A stretch of DNA of 60,013 nt from Sulfurovum sp. 16-42-52 (GCA_002281755.1 NCHB01000018.1:1-60013), one strand, 5' to 3'; counted from the stretch's first letter, positions 34,389 to 44,580 are shown. The notes: generated by a model not told the origin, from the letters alone. Program-made: numbers and translations.

Positions 34389-35137
34389 ATGGATGATCCT
34401 ATCAAAGTACGTTCAATCTTTATCTCCGACATTCACTTAGGTACCAAATTTTCAAAAGCAGATGTTTTGCTTGATTTTATCAGAGACTATGAGTCTGAAA
34501 ACCTCTACCTTGTCGGTGATATTATTGATGGCTGGGCGATTAAACGCAAATTTACGTGGATGCAGTCACACTCGGATGTCATCCAAAAGATATTACGTAA
34601 AGCCCGAAAAAATACGCATGTCTATTTCATTGCTGGTAACCATGATGAATTTCTGCGCCCTTTTGTCCCCATACTCCTGGGTGACAGACTCAAAATAGAA
34701 CATGAAGTAGAGTATGAAGATTTGCATGGCAGAAGATTTTTAGTCACGCATGGCGATTTTTTTGATGCGATTACCATGACAAAAAAATGGCTGGCAGTTT
34801 TAGGGGATTACGGCTACGACTTGCTTTTGCATCTCAATGGTGTGGTGAATGCAACAAGGAGAGTCTTTGGCATCAACAAATACTGGTCACTCTCCAAATA
34901 CGCCAAAGACACCATTAAGTCTTCTGTCTCTTTTATCACCGACTATGAAGGTATGCTTGCCAGCCATGCCAAACATCACGACTATGACGGTGTGATTTGT
35001 GGACACATCATAAAGCCGAAATGCGTGAAATCGATGGTATACTTTACCTTAATTGCGGTGATTGGGTAGAGAGCTGCAGTGCAATCGTTGAAACATTGGA
35101 AGGTGAATGGAAAATCATACATTTCCTAGAGAAATAA
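34389..35137 (+). pseudogene. LpxH-like metallophosphatase with a 1-nt frameshift near the 3' end
   Basis: Calcineurin-type phosphatase related to UDP-2,3-diacylglucosamine diphosphatase of lipid A synthesis. Motifs SDIHLG, GDIIDGW, GNHDE and THGDFFD are present. At 35007-35010 the frame is broken: GGACACATC is followed by ATAAAG where CATAAAG would continue GHIHKAEMREIDGILYLNCG in the other frame to a stop at 35135-35137. As written, the product ends at 35069 (226 aa), and the metal-binding His of the last motif (GHxH) becomes Ile. One missing C restores the whole domain, so this is a recent deletion or a sequencing error. The restored tail overlaps the patatin gene by 31 bp. Confidence 0.8.
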
Positions 35138-35871
35138 GTCTCTGTCTCTCAGGTGGCGGTGCAAGAGGTGCGTATCATCTGGGTGCACTCTCTGTTTTGG
35201 AAGAACATAACATCACCATCAAAGCCATCTCCGGCACTAGCATTGGTGCGCTCGTCGGCGCTGCTTTGGCGTGTGGTAAAACCTCAACGCAGATTTTTGA
35301 GCAGATACGATCCAAAGCATTTAGAGATATTTTCAGCTTTGCGTTTTCAACCACCCATCTTTTCACGATCGATACTGAGGCAACAGTTTTTGATGCCCTC
35401 ATCACCCAGGAGCATTTTGAAGCACTGCAGATACCTTTAAGTATCGCCGTTTGCGACATCAATACCCAATCTGTTCATTACTTCAACACAGGCGACCGAC
35501 TCAAAGAACTGGTTTTGGCATCCTGTTCGATTGCACCGATTTTTAAGCCCGTACCGTATGATGAGATGCTGCTCGTTGATGGCGGCATCATCGATAATTT
35601 CCCCGTCGAACAACTCCAACACTCTGGCTACCCCATCATCGGCATCAACCTTTTCCCCAGTCGCCCTGTAGCGTCTTACTCCATTTTCGGCATGCTAAGA
35701 AATGTCCTCTTTACCGCTTGGCAAGCACACAACATACAAAAAAAAGCACTCTGCCATCTCTACTTAGGAAGCCCCGAACTCCACACCCTCAAAACATTTT
35801 CATTAAAAGATTTAGACAAAGCGTATGCCCTAGGAAGAAAAGAGATGCAGATGGTTTTTGAGGGATATTGA
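35107..35871 (+). CDS. patatin-like phospholipase
   Basis: 254 aa. The oxyanion hole GGGARGAYHLG (about residues 16-26), the nucleophile elbow GTSIG and the catalytic DGG (LLVDGGIIDNFPVE) are all present and correctly spaced, giving a Ser-Asp dyad. It is a cytoplasmic or membrane-associated lipid acyl hydrolase without signal peptide, close to the RssA/YchK group. It overlaps the restored 3' end of the LpxH-like gene, so both probably form a lipid-related operon. Confidence 0.88.
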   Translation: MENHTFPREISLCLSGGGARGAYHLGALSVLEEHNITIKAISGTSIGALVGAALACGKTSTQIFEQIRSKAFRDIFSFAFSTTHLFTIDTEATVFDALITQEHFEALQIPLSIAVCDINTQSVHYFNTGDRLKELVLASCSIAPIFKPVPYDEMLLVDGGIIDNFPVEQLQHSGYPIIGINLFPSRPVASYSIFGMLRNVLFTAWQAHNIQKKALCHLYLGSPELHTLKTFSLKDLDKAYALGRKEMQMVFEGY

Positions 35872-35882
35872 ATACAGAGGTA

Positions 35883-37649
35883 CTAAAAAGCGTGATTGGT
35901 GGAGCATAGCGGGCTCGAACCGCTGACCTCTTCGCTGCCAGCGAAGCGCTCTCCCAGCTGAGCTAATGCCCCACAAGTTGGAAGAATAGGATACAGCGTC
36001 AAATCAACGGCAACCAACTCTCCTTTTTTGAGTCGTGGCAGGATGTCCATTTTGATCTTTTTCACCAAAAATGCTTTTTTTTGCGTCTCCATCGTCATGT
36101 CTTTGGGGATACTCTTCAGTTTTTCCATGTAGTGCAGGGTAAGCAGCTGTATCAGGGCTTGAGCCAGCTCCTCTTCGTTCATAACTTGGAAATTTTCATC
36201 CACACTGAGTCCGACTATGCCGGGATGGGTATGTTGAGCGGTGATGATGGCTGTAAACAATCCTGCATAGGTGCCAAACATATCGCTATCCATGACATTT
36301 AAAACCGTGTCTATAAACTGGGGTTTTTCAATCAGTGTTTTAAGGATGCTCAACTGTCCTACATCGTCTCTTTTTTGCGTGAAGTTTTGTCTTGCTTTAG
36401 CAGGGTGCGCCCCTTTGCCAAAAAAAGACGGACTAAGCCCCAGCATCGTAGCAGCCATCGGGATATACGCATCTTTGATGATCTCTGAAAGGGTATCAAG
36501 ATACTGTTTGACCGCGCCAAATGCTGCCTCTTTTGCTCTGGGGTCACTGATATCGTACATCAATACAATCATCTCCAGCACAAACGGGATAAACGGTTTT
36601 GCTTCACGCAGCAGCTTTGCCACTGCCTCGCTCTGTCCTTTTGCGATGAGGTCTGCAGGATCCTGTCCATCAGGAAAAAGTACAACTCCACCGTCAAAAC
36701 CTGCTGCGGAGAGCATCTGGGAAGCCTTGAGTGCCGCTGCGATACCTGCTTTGTCTCCATCATACGCCAAAATGACTTTGGGTTCACCTTTGCGTAAAAG
36801 AGGCAAGTGTTCGCTTGTCAGTGCCGTACCCATCCCTGCAACCGCCTCTTTAAACCCAGCCTGATGAAACATCACTACATCCAGATACCCTTCGCAAATG
36901 ATGATTTTTTTGTTCCTGTAGATACTTTCTTTTGCCAAGTGATATCCGTAAAGTAATTGTGATTTGTTGAAGAGTTTGGTTTGGGGAGAGTTAATGTACT
37001 TGGCAGGATGGTTGGTGATGGTTCTGCCGCCAAACCCGACCAGTGATGCACTTGTGGAGTAGATAGGAAAAGTGATGCGTTCCACTAAACGCGCATAATA
37101 TCCGCTGCCGTTCTCACTGGGTGCGATAACCCCTGCCTCAACTGCGGTGGGCAACGGAAGCAAAGCACTTTGCAAAAATCCCATCACTTCCCCTCCGCTC
37201 GGTACATACCCTATCTCAAATGTTTCGATAGAGTGTTGCGAAACGCCTCTTTTTAAAAGATACTGCATCGCTACAGAGTTATGATTGAGATTTTTTCTAT
37301 ACCATTGCCCCATCGCTTCAAGCAGCCGTTTGGCATCGGAGTAATCCGAACTTCCTTGGGTGTAACGCAGACTAAAGTTGTGCATGGAAGCGAGTTTTTC
37401 GATGGCTTCTGGGTAAGAGAGTTTCTCCAGTTCCATCACAAACTTCACACTGTCACCCCCCACGCCACAGCCAAAACAGTGATAGATCTGCTTACTCGGG
37501 CTCACGACAAATGAGGGTGTTTTTTCGCCATGAAAAGGACAGTTTGCTTTATAATTTGCACCGGCTTTACGTAACTCGATATAGCTACCGATAACATCTA
37601 CGATATCAATGCTGGCTTTTAAGGATTCTATGGAGGCGTTATCTATCAT
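35883..37649 (-). CDS. dnaG: DNA primase, frame running through tRNA-Ala
   Basis: 588 aa as written. Zinc finger C37, H40, C58, C61; the TOPRIM core with EGYLDVV and AYDGDKAG; and a C-terminal helicase-binding region. It makes RNA primers for replication. The last ~30 codons (from GALAQLGERF onward) are translated from the tRNA-Ala gene on the same strand, and no stop occurs before 35883. The true domain probably ends near VAVDLTLYP. A TATAAT at 37661-37656 lies 6 nt before the ATG and no ribosome binding site is seen. Confidence 0.9.
   Translation of the reverse strand: MIDNASIESLKASIDIVDVIGSYIELRKAGANYKANCPFHGEKTPSFVVSPSKQIYHCFGCGVGGDSVKFVMELEKLSYPEAIEKLASMHNFSLRYTQGSSDYSDAKRLLEAMGQWYRKNLNHNSVAMQYLLKRGVSQHSIETFEIGYVPSGGEVMGFLQSALLPLPTAVEAGVIAPSENGSGYYARLVERITFPIYSTSASLVGFGGRTITNHPAKYINSPQTKLFNKSQLLYGYHLAKESIYRNKKIIICEGYLDVVMFHQAGFKEAVAGMGTALTSEHLPLLRKGEPKVILAYDGDKAGIAAALKASQMLSAAGFDGGVVLFPDGQDPADLIAKGQSEAVAKLLREAKPFIPFVLEMIVLMYDISDPRAKEAAFGAVKQYLDTLSEIIKDAYIPMAATMLGLSPSFFGKGAHPAKARQNFTQKRDDVGQLSILKTLIEKPQFIDTVLNVMDSDMFGTYAGLFTAIITAQHTHPGIVGLSVDENFQVMNEEELAQALIQLLTLHYMEKLKSIPKDMTMETQKKAFLVKKIKMDILPRLKKGELVAVDLTLYPILPTCGALAQLGERFAGSEEVSGSSPLCSTNHAF
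35897..35972 (-). tRNA. tRNA-Ala (GGC)
   Basis: 76 nt with encoded CCA. Acceptor GGGGCAT pairs with ATGCTCC (one G-T pair); anticodon arm TTCGC-TGGCAGC-GAAG gives anticodon GGC; D loop AGCTGGGAGA and T loop GTTCGAG are standard. It lies entirely inside the open reading frame of dnaG, in the same direction. Confidence 0.95.
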
Positions 37650-37655
37650 ACGGGA

Positions 37656-37661
37656 ATTATA
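37656..37661 (-). promoter_or_regulatory. -10 of dnaG, possibly leaderless
   Basis: TATAAT on the minus strand ends 6 nt before the dnaG ATG (37649). A start 6-7 nt downstream would coincide with the start codon, and there is no purine-rich binding site. Confidence 0.45.
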
Positions 37662-37671
37662 TCTAATTCGA

Positions 37672-37677
37672 TATAAT
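37672..37677 (+). promoter_or_regulatory. -10 of the lapB-like operon
   Basis: TATAAT on the plus strand, 30 nt before the TTG at 37707, divergent from the dnaG -10 and only 10 bp from it. Confidence 0.5.
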
Positions 37678-37706
37678 TTAGAAGCTCAAGCGTTGTAAGG
37701 ATTTGT

Positions 37707-38750
37707 TTGGAAACGATAATACCTGCTTATGATGATCCTCTCTTCAGTATTATGCTGATTGTTGTCATTTTTTTGATTATTGCGATTTTAACCTACGGAT
37801 GGGGATTGCGCAAACAACAAAAAGAAGAAGGCAATCTACTTAAATTTTTAGAAAAATTTGACACGGCAGAGTGTGCACTTGACACTGAAGAGATGCCTTT
37901 TGAACCTAGCATGACCAAACCGCTCACGCTGCTTGCAAAAGCGTTTGAAAACGCGGGAGAGTACCCCAAATCCATCAGTATCTATGTCTATCTGATTAAA
38001 CATATTCCCAATGACTCCGATCGTTTGGAACTGATGGAAAGGCTGGGCAGTACCTACCTGCATGCAGGATTTTTGGTACGCTCTATGCATATCTATATGG
38101 AAATCTTGCGTAAAAAACCGCGCAATGCCAAAGTACTCTATGAGCTTGGCATCGTGTATGAGATGATGCAGCAGTATGACAAGGCAAGAGAGACGCTTGA
38201 ACCCTTGAGGATGCTTGGAGAAGATGTGACATCGCTTGAGCGATTTTTGGATTTTTCACAATTGCTTGCTAACAAGACCCTAAACCCAAATACTAAAGTG
38301 GAAAAACTCAAAACACTGCTCCAAGAAGAACCTGCACTCTACAGGCACATTGTTGCCTCAGTGTTGCAGCTTGACACCAAAAGCGCATGGGAACTGATCG
38401 ATCCGCTGCGCATCCCTGAACTGCTTGACATCCTCTGGTACTTACCCCACTCACAACTCGATTTGGATATAATCGCGTCCAACCAACAACTCAAAACGCT
38501 TTATTATGCCAAAGGCTATCTGCAAGAGGCTGTCGTAGAGAGTGGTATTTTTAGTGTGGATATGCTGGCTTCGGCAAAACAAAACGGATTTACTGAAGGA
38601 GACTTGCATTTCTCCTATCTGTGCCAAAAATGTAAACAGCACTTCCCTTTTTCTTTTAAGCGCTGCCCGTCATGCATGGCAATACATTCTGTTAAAGTTG
38701 AGGAAAAAATTGCAAAATCAAGCCCGAAAACAGATTACTCTTTACTCTGA
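37707..38750 (+). CDS. LapB/YciM-like TPR protein with zinc ribbon
   Basis: 347 aa from a TTG with AAGGA about 6 nt upstream. An N-terminal membrane helix (residues 12-32) is followed by TPR repeats (about 75-190) and a C-terminal rubredoxin-like ribbon with C306, C309, C320 and C323. This is the layout of LapB, an inner membrane protein that controls LpxC turnover and lipopolysaccharide amount in enterics. LapB identity is inferred from architecture; sequence between the TPRs and the ribbon is divergent. The rnhA start lies inside its 3' end. Confidence 0.7.
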   Translation: METIIPAYDDPLFSIMLIVVIFLIIAILTYGWGLRKQQKEEGNLLKFLEKFDTAECALDTEEMPFEPSMTKPLTLLAKAFENAGEYPKSISIYVYLIKHIPNDSDRLELMERLGSTYLHAGFLVRSMHIYMEILRKKPRNAKVLYELGIVYEMMQQYDKARETLEPLRMLGEDVTSLERFLDFSQLLANKTLNPNTKVEKLKTLLQEEPALYRHIVASVLQLDTKSAWELIDPLRIPELLDILWYLPHSQLDLDIIASNQQLKTLYYAKGYLQEAVVESGIFSVDMLASAKQNGFTEGDLHFSYLCQKCKQHFPFSFKRCPSCMAIHSVKVEEKIAKSSPKTDYSLL

Positions 38751-39153
38751 CGGCTCCAGTCTTGGCAACCCTGGTCCTGGAGGCTACGGGGGTATTTTGG
38801 AGTTTAAAGGCACACGCAAAGAGTACTGGGGTGCTGAAGCCGATACCACCAACAACCGCATGGAACTTCGAGGGGTCATCGAAGGGCTTAAACTGCTTAA
38901 AGAGCCCTGTGATATAGAAGTGATATCCGACAGCTCTTATGTCATCAAGGCTATCAATGAGTGGCTGGACGGCTGGGTCAAAAAAGACTTCGCCAAAGTA
39001 AAAAATGTGGATTTGTGGAAAGCCTACCTTGAGGCTGCTGCGCCCCACCATGTACGTGGCACATGGGTGCGAGGTCATGACGGACACCCCGAAAATGAAC
39101 GCTGTGACGTGCTGGCGCGTAGGGAAGCTGAACGCATCAAATCACTGCTATAA
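38710..39153 (+). CDS. rnhA: ribonuclease HI
   Basis: 147 aa from a TTG at 38710 with GAGGA 6 nt upstream; the frame is open to 38542 but the extra part only overlaps the neighbour. Catalytic residues are visible: Asp in LYSDGS, Glu in NNRMELRG, Asp in ISDSSYV and the last Asp in ERCDVLAR, together with the His-containing loop [10 protein letters not shown]. It degrades RNA in RNA-DNA hybrids. It overlaps the upstream gene by 41 bp and precedes rnc by 10 bp. Confidence 0.93.
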   Translation: MQNQARKQITLYSDGSSLGNPGPGGYGGILEFKGTRKEYWGAEADTTNNRMELRGVIEGLKLLKEPCDIEVISDSSYVIKAINEWLDGWVKKDFAKVKNVDLWKAYLEAAAPHHVRGTWVRGHDGHPENERCDVLARREAERIKSLL

Positions 39154-39163
39154 AGGAGAAAAA

Positions 39164-39835
39164 ATGAATGATTACCATGAACTTGAAGAAAAAATAGCCT
39201 ATACATTTAAAGACAAGCAATTGATTATTGAGGCCTTGACACACAAAAGTGACAAAAAGCCTTACAATAATGAGCGGCTTGAATTTTTGGGAGATGCGGT
39301 ACTTGACCTCATCGTGGGTGAGTATCTTTTTACCAAATTCCCTCACTCCGATGAAGGCATCCTTTCCAAGATACGTGCTTCACTGGTCAACGAAGACGGC
39401 TTTACTCTGTTGGCACGAAAGCTTGATTTAGGTTCATACATCTATCTGTCACTGGCTGAGGAGAACAACAACGGCCGCGACAAACCCTCTTTGCTTTCCA
39501 ACGCCTTTGAAGCGGTTATCGGTGCGGTGTATCTGGAGGCGGGGCTTGGTACAGCCAAAGAAATAGCCATCAAACTGCTTGAGGCATGCCACCCCAAAAT
39601 CGACCTTGACACTTTGTCAAAAGATTACAAAACCGCTTTACAGGAGTTGACACAGGCAACTCATGGGGTGACACCGCAGTATGAAATGCTCGGCTCTTCA
39701 GGACCTGACCACAGAAAAGAGTTTGAGATTGCTGTCATACTCAACGGTACCACGGTTGCCAAAGCCAAAGGAAAAAGCAAAAAAGAAGCGCAGCAAAAAG
39801 CTGCCAAACTTGCACTCAAGGAGCTCAAACGATGA
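39164..39835 (+). CDS. rnc: ribonuclease III
   Basis: 223 aa from an ATG behind AAAGGAG. The signature NERLEFLGD is at residues 36-44, the second acidic site is [13 protein letters not shown], and the C-terminal double-stranded-RNA-binding domain ends with [13 protein letters not shown]. It processes rRNA precursors and structured RNA. It overlaps aroC by an ATGA junction. Confidence 0.96.
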   Translation: MNDYHELEEKIAYTFKDKQLIIEALTHKSDKKPYNNERLEFLGDAVLDLIVGEYLFTKFPHSDEGILSKIRASLVNEDGFTLLARKLDLGSYIYLSLAEENNNGRDKPSLLSNAFEAVIGAVYLEAGLGTAKEIAIKLLEACHPKIDLDTLSKDYKTALQELTQATHGVTPQYEMLGSSGPDHRKEFEIAVILNGTTVAKAKGKSKKEAQQKAAKLALKELKR

Positions 39836-40911
39836 ATACCTTTGGCAAAAAACTCACTCTGACCACTTTTGGAGAATCCCACGGCAAAGCACTGGGCTGC
39901 ATCCTTGACGGTGTACCTGCAGGACTTGTCATTGATGAAGTGTTCATACAATCTGAACTTGACAGAAGAAAACCCGGTAAATCAAAACTGGAAACAGGAC
40001 GTAAAGAAGATGACAGAGTTGAGATACTCTCAGGCACCTTTGAAGGGCTGAGTACAGGAACACCCATCGCGATGATCATCTACAACACCAACCAAAAATC
40101 CAAAGACTACGACAATGTCAAAGACCTTTTCCGTCCCGGACATGCCGATTTCACCTATTTTCATAAGTACGGGCTACGAGATTACCGTGGTGGGGGACGC
40201 AGTTCTGCAAGAGAAACCGCTGCGCGTGTTGCGGGTGGAGCGATCGCCAAACTGATGTTAAGGGAGTTGGGCATCTCTATACAAAGCGGACTGTGTGAGG
40301 TCGATGGTATCAAAGGTGAGGTACAGGATTTTGAATATGCCAAAACCTCAAAACTCTATGCGCTCGATCCGCATGTAGAAGCCGAACAGGAAGCCGCAAT
40401 CCTCGCAGCCAAAGAGAATCACGACTCTGTAGGCGGTGTGGTACTGACTACGGCTACGGGTGTACCCATAGGACTGGGAGAGCCTCTATACTACAAACTC
40501 GATGCCATTTTGGCTGAAGCGATGATGGGCATCAACGCCGCAAAAGCGGTCGAGATAGGAGATGGTGTTGCCAGCACCCACCTTAAAGGAAGCCAAAACA
40601 ATGATGCCATTACCCAAAAGGGTTTTAGCTCGAACCACGCAGGAGGCATGCTGGGTGGTATTTCTAACGGGGATACCATCATCGTCAAAACCCATTTTAA
40701 ACCGACACCGTCTATCTTCCAAGCTCAGCAGACCGTTACAACAGACAATGAAGAGGTAGAATGTGCCCTCAAAGGTCGCCACGATCCCTGTGTTGCCATC
40801 AGGGGTGCGGTGGTTTGCGAGGCGATGATGGCACTGACCTTAGCCGATATGGCGCTGCTCAATATGGGCAAAAAGATGGAACACCTTACTCTACTTTACA
40901 AAGGAAAATGA
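39832..40911 (+). CDS. aroC: chorismate synthase
   Basis: 359 aa. The family signatures [11 protein letters not shown] near the start, [14 protein letters not shown] and [18 protein letters not shown] (given in parts) are intact, as is [13 protein letters not shown]. It forms chorismate from EPSP with reduced FMN, the last step of the shikimate pathway. Coupled to rnc upstream and to the DUF945 gene downstream by overlaps. Confidence 0.97.
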   Translation: MNTFGKKLTLTTFGESHGKALGCILDGVPAGLVIDEVFIQSELDRRKPGKSKLETGRKEDDRVEILSGTFEGLSTGTPIAMIIYNTNQKSKDYDNVKDLFRPGHADFTYFHKYGLRDYRGGGRSSARETAARVAGGAIAKLMLRELGISIQSGLCEVDGIKGEVQDFEYAKTSKLYALDPHVEAEQEAAILAAKENHDSVGGVVLTTATGVPIGLGEPLYYKLDAILAEAMMGINAAKAVEIGDGVASTHLKGSQNNDAITQKGFSSNHAGGMLGGISNGDTIIVKTHFKPTPSIFQAQQTVTTDNEEVECALKGRHDPCVAIRGAVVCEAMMALTLADMALLNMGKKMEHLTLLYKGK

Positions 40912-42233
40912 TGAAAAAATTAGGACTTGGTCTACTTGGACTACTGATTGCAGGGGCAATGTACTACTTTACGGTGGGATCAAAACAGATTACCTCATTG
41001 CTGCAACAACAGCTTAACACTGAACTTACACAGATGCAAACCCAAGGGTTTACAGTCTCTGATGCGACGACAACCGACAACACTCAACACTTTACAGTGA
41101 TGCTTGATGATCCTAAAAAAGCCTTGCCTTATCTGAAACAAAAAGGGCTTGTGATGGCAGAAGAAGATTTGGCACAGCTTCAAGGTGCAAAACTAGGTGT
41201 TGATGTTTTGTATGAACATACCGGTGTAGGCTTTGATCTTTACCCTGTGAGCCTGCCTCAAAGTCTTTATGCGGATGCAGACGAAAGTGATAAAAAACTA
41301 CTGCAACAACTCGAAGCGATGATGACAAAAAAAGCGTTTCTTGTACATGCTGAAGTTGACCCTAGCGGAACTGCATTTACAGGTAACATGAAAGACATCA
41401 ACGAAACACTCCAAGGCGAGGGTGAGACTATCCGTTTTTCGAGTAAAGGACTAGATTTTAAAGGAACCCTGGACAATACTGAGATCAAAAATCTCACGCA
41501 AAGCCTAGACTCTTTGGGCATCGAAACAAGTGATGATATTCACATTCAACTGCTTGGACTACAAAGTACCTATGCCTCTACGGGTGCAACGGCGTATGAC
41601 TATACAACACAGTACAGTATGCAAACACTTAAAATACAAGGTGGCACTGAAGGCTCAGTCCTTGCAGACGGTTTTAGTATGCAGGCTGACTCAACCGTCA
41701 AAGAGGGACTTCTACAGGAAACTCTGCACACTAAGACCAAAAGTATCAAAATGCTGGGTGGCGCAGAAGAACTTGTGTTTGAAAATACCGCTTTAGATAT
41801 CAAAATCAACAACCTTCATCTCAATGCTTTTGAAAAACTTCAAAATGCCGATCCTCAAAATCAAGCAGAGATGCAGGCGATTTTGCAACAAATTGTCTCT
41901 AAAAATGTACAATTTGAACTCACAAATCTTAGTGCAGATACCGTAGTCCTTGAGAATGAACGCCTTAACGGATTCACCATGAATGCAAACCTTGCTGTTG
42001 ATAAATCACTGGATATTGCAAACCTTCAAATCAATCCTATGACTGCACTTGAAAGCATCAAAACCAATCTTAATCTATCACTCTCCAAAGCCTTGTTTGA
42101 AAAACTCTCAACCTATCCGGACTTGAGCCTGGTAGGGATGTTGGTACAACCTGAAATCGCCAATGATACCTACACCTACCGTTTAGAGCTTAAAAACGGT
42201 GACCTCTTGGTGAACGGAAAATCACTTCAATAA
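40911..42233 (+). CDS. DUF945/YdgA-like protein
   Basis: 440 aa from the second of two adjacent ATGs (40908, 40911); the AAGGA spacing favours 40911. An N-terminal membrane helix (residues 4-24) is followed by a long exported domain of repeated beta-strand and amphipathic character resembling the YdgA/DUF945 family of E. coli, whose role is not defined. It is the last gene of the run from lapB-like to aroC and is convergent with rnhB, overlapping it by 7 bp. Confidence 0.6.
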   Translation: MKKLGLGLLGLLIAGAMYYFTVGSKQITSLLQQQLNTELTQMQTQGFTVSDATTTDNTQHFTVMLDDPKKALPYLKQKGLVMAEEDLAQLQGAKLGVDVLYEHTGVGFDLYPVSLPQSLYADADESDKKLLQQLEAMMTKKAFLVHAEVDPSGTAFTGNMKDINETLQGEGETIRFSSKGLDFKGTLDNTEIKNLTQSLDSLGIETSDDIHIQLLGLQSTYASTGATAYDYTTQYSMQTLKIQGGTEGSVLADGFSMQADSTVKEGLLQETLHTKTKSIKMLGGAEELVFENTALDIKINNLHLNAFEKLQNADPQNQAEMQAILQQIVSKNVQFELTNLSADTVVLENERLNGFTMNANLAVDKSLDIANLQINPMTALESIKTNLNLSLSKALFEKLSTYPDLSLVGMLVQPEIANDTYTYRLELKNGDLLVNGKSLQ

Positions 42234-42790
42234 AAAAGTTGTGGCTCATCTAAACCTTTTACCCTAAAGGTTTGACGGTGTATGGCACATCTGCCATACC
42301 GAACTAAAGCCTCTATGTGGGCTTTGGTTCCATACCCTTTATGTTTTTCGAACCCATATTCCGGATATTCTTTAGCCAATGCTACAATTTCTCTGTCTCG
42401 TGTCACCTTCGCCAAGATACTCGCAGCACTCACTTCGGGCACTGTTGCGTCTGCTTTAACCATGGTGCTGATGCCTTCAACACCAAAAGTACTGTTTCCA
42501 TCAAACAAATAGCTGACATCACCTAAGGCTTCTTTGATGCTTTGTAACCCCATGTGTAAACACTTTGAGACACCATGTTCATCCACCTCTTTTGCGCAAA
42601 AAGAGACAATATGATAGTCCGCACTGTCAACGATTAACCCATAGAAGACTTCTCGTTTTTTGGCTGTCAACTTCTTGGAGTCCATCAAGCCTTCTAGTGG
42701 CTTTTGAAGTACCACCCCTGCCATCACCAAAGAACCCGCCAAAGGGCCACGCCCTGCTTCATCGATACCGCAAAGAGGCAGTTTATTCAC
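42227..42790 (-). CDS. rnhB: ribonuclease HII
   Basis: 187 aa from a GTG at 42790 that overlaps the recQ stop, with GGAG 7 nt upstream; the frame is open to 42847 inside recQ. Motifs are CGIDEAGRGPLAG (first Asp and Glu of the active site), DSKKLTAKKRE, VPEVSAASILAKVTRD and the C-terminal HRQTFRVKGL. It removes ribonucleotides and RNA primers. Both RNase H types are therefore within 5 kb. Confidence 0.94.
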   Translation of the reverse strand: MNKLPLCGIDEAGRGPLAGSLVMAGVVLQKPLEGLMDSKKLTAKKREVFYGLIVDSADYHIVSFCAKEVDEHGVSKCLHMGLQSIKEALGDVSYLFDGNSTFGVEGISTMVKADATVPEVSAASILAKVTRDREIVALAKEYPEYGFEKHKGYGTKAHIEALVRYGRCAIHRQTFRVKGLDEPQLFY

Positions 42791-44561
42791 ACAACATCTC
42801 CAAAAATGCTTCCCCGTAGCGTTCAAATTTGACTTCTCCGATGCCATGTATCTCTAACATCTCTTCTTTATTTTGGGGTTGTTTGTTACTCAAGTCTTTC
42901 AGTGTTTTATCTGAAAAGACAATATAGGGAGGGATGCCGTTTTGGGAGGCTATCGAAGCACGTAGGGTTTTGAGCTTGTCATACATCTGTACATCATAGT
43001 CATCAAAATAACTGACTTTTGCTTTACTCTGCGCTTTTTGTACGCTCAACCGCTCTTTTTTCAGCTCAATGGTATGTGCACCCTTAATGACTTCAACGCC
43101 AAAATGTGTCAATGTGTAAACCTTAAATGCGCCTATCTCAACAGCGCCCAGTTCTAAAAGCTTGTCACCGATGGTCATCCATTGGGCTTTGGTGTATGCT
43201 TCACCTATGCCGTAGACTGAGAGACTGTCGTGACCGTTTTGAAGGACTCTTTGTTCTTTACTGCCTTTGAGTACGTCAATCACATAATGTAAACCAAAAC
43301 TCTGCTCTGTACGTAAGATAGCTGAAAGCAGCATCCGTGCAGCAGTGGTGATGTCAACTTTTTCACTCTCTGGGGCACCGCAGTTGTCACACTTGTCACC
43401 ACAAGCTTCGATGCGGTCATCAAAATAGGCTGCGATGCTCTGATGTCTGCAACTCTCAGACTCACCAAAGCGTACCATGGCATCGAGTTTGGAAAAAGCG
43501 TACTGTTTGTACGGTGTCTCAGGGAGGTCTTCAATGAACATTTTTTGCTGTACGATGTCCTGCGCAGAGAAAAGCAGCAGTGTCTCGGCTTCCAAACCGT
43601 CACGCCCTGCTCTGCCTATCTCTTGATAGAAGTTTTCCAGTGTTTTTGGCATACTCATGTGCACTACAAAACGTATGTTGCTCTTATCGATGCCCATCCC
43701 AAACGCGATGGTTGCGACCACAATTTGCACCCTGTCTGCTACAAAATCCGCGTAGGTTTTGTTTTTCTCTTCGGTGCTGAGCCCTGCATGATAGGCTTTT
43801 GCTTCTATGCCTTTGCTTTGCAAAAAGCTTGCCACCGTTTCGGTTGATTTTCGAGAAAGGGTGTAAATGATGCCCGATTCACCTTTGTGCGTTTTCAAAA
43901 AAGCCATAAGCTGTTCACGTCCGTCTTTGATACGATGCGTTGCATTCAGCATAAGATTGTCACGAAAGAGTGAACCTCTGACACGAAATGGTTCATAGAG
44001 ACCCAAATTGTGCGCAATGTCACGCTCCACTGCAGGTGTCGCCGTAGCTGTAAATGCGGCAATGGGCGTGGTGGCAAACTGCTCTTTAAGCAACGAAAGT
44101 CGTCTGTAGTTTTCTCTAAATTCATGTCCCCACTCACTCACACAGTGGGCTTCATCTATGACAAAAAAGTTAATGGGGAGTTGATGAAGCAGATTTAAAA
44201 AGTAGGGATTGACCAGGCGTTCAGGTGCGACATATAGCAGTTTTATCTTGCCTTGACGTAACTGCATCTCGATGATTTCACTCTCTTGCGAGGTTTGCAT
44301 CGAGGAGAGCATCGCGGCAGAGATAGCATTGTTTTGAAGCGCAACCACTTGGTCGTGCATCAAAGCCAGCAACGGAGAGACCACCACCGTGATACCCTCC
44401 ATCAGCAAAGTAGGCAACTGATAACACAGTGATTTACCGCCACCTGTAGGCAGTATCATCAGTACATCACGTTTAGCCAAAATGGCATCTACCACCTCTT
44501 CTTGAAGCGGCCTAAAAGTACTGTGTCCGAAGTAGTGTTTGAGTGTTTCAATTTTATTCAT
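42783..44561 (-). CDS. recQ: ATP-dependent DNA helicase RecQ
   Basis: 592 aa. Walker A LPTGGGKS (residues 37-44), DEAH at 136-139, and the later helicase motifs YHAGLSTEEKN and QEIGRAGRDG. The RQC zinc site has cysteines in SCRHQ and EACGDKCDNCG, then a winged helix and a C-terminal HRDC domain. It unwinds DNA 3' to 5' in recombination and repair. Confidence 0.96.
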   Translation of the reverse strand: MNKIETLKHYFGHSTFRPLQEEVVDAILAKRDVLMILPTGGGKSLCYQLPTLLMEGITVVVSPLLALMHDQVVALQNNAISAAMLSSMQTSQESEIIEMQLRQGKIKLLYVAPERLVNPYFLNLLHQLPINFFVIDEAHCVSEWGHEFRENYRRLSLLKEQFATTPIAAFTATATPAVERDIAHNLGLYEPFRVRGSLFRDNLMLNATHRIKDGREQLMAFLKTHKGESGIIYTLSRKSTETVASFLQSKGIEAKAYHAGLSTEEKNKTYADFVADRVQIVVATIAFGMGIDKSNIRFVVHMSMPKTLENFYQEIGRAGRDGLEAETLLLFSAQDIVQQKMFIEDLPETPYKQYAFSKLDAMVRFGESESCRHQSIAAYFDDRIEACGDKCDNCGAPESEKVDITTAARMLLSAILRTEQSFGLHYVIDVLKGSKEQRVLQNGHDSLSVYGIGEAYTKAQWMTIGDKLLELGAVEIGAFKVYTLTHFGVEVIKGAHTIELKKERLSVQKAQSKAKVSYFDDYDVQMYDKLKTLRASIASQNGIPPYIVFSDKTLKDLSNKQPQNKEEMLEIHGIGEVKFERYGEAFLEMLCE

Positions 44562-44580
44562 ACTGCAAGTGTAGCGAGCT

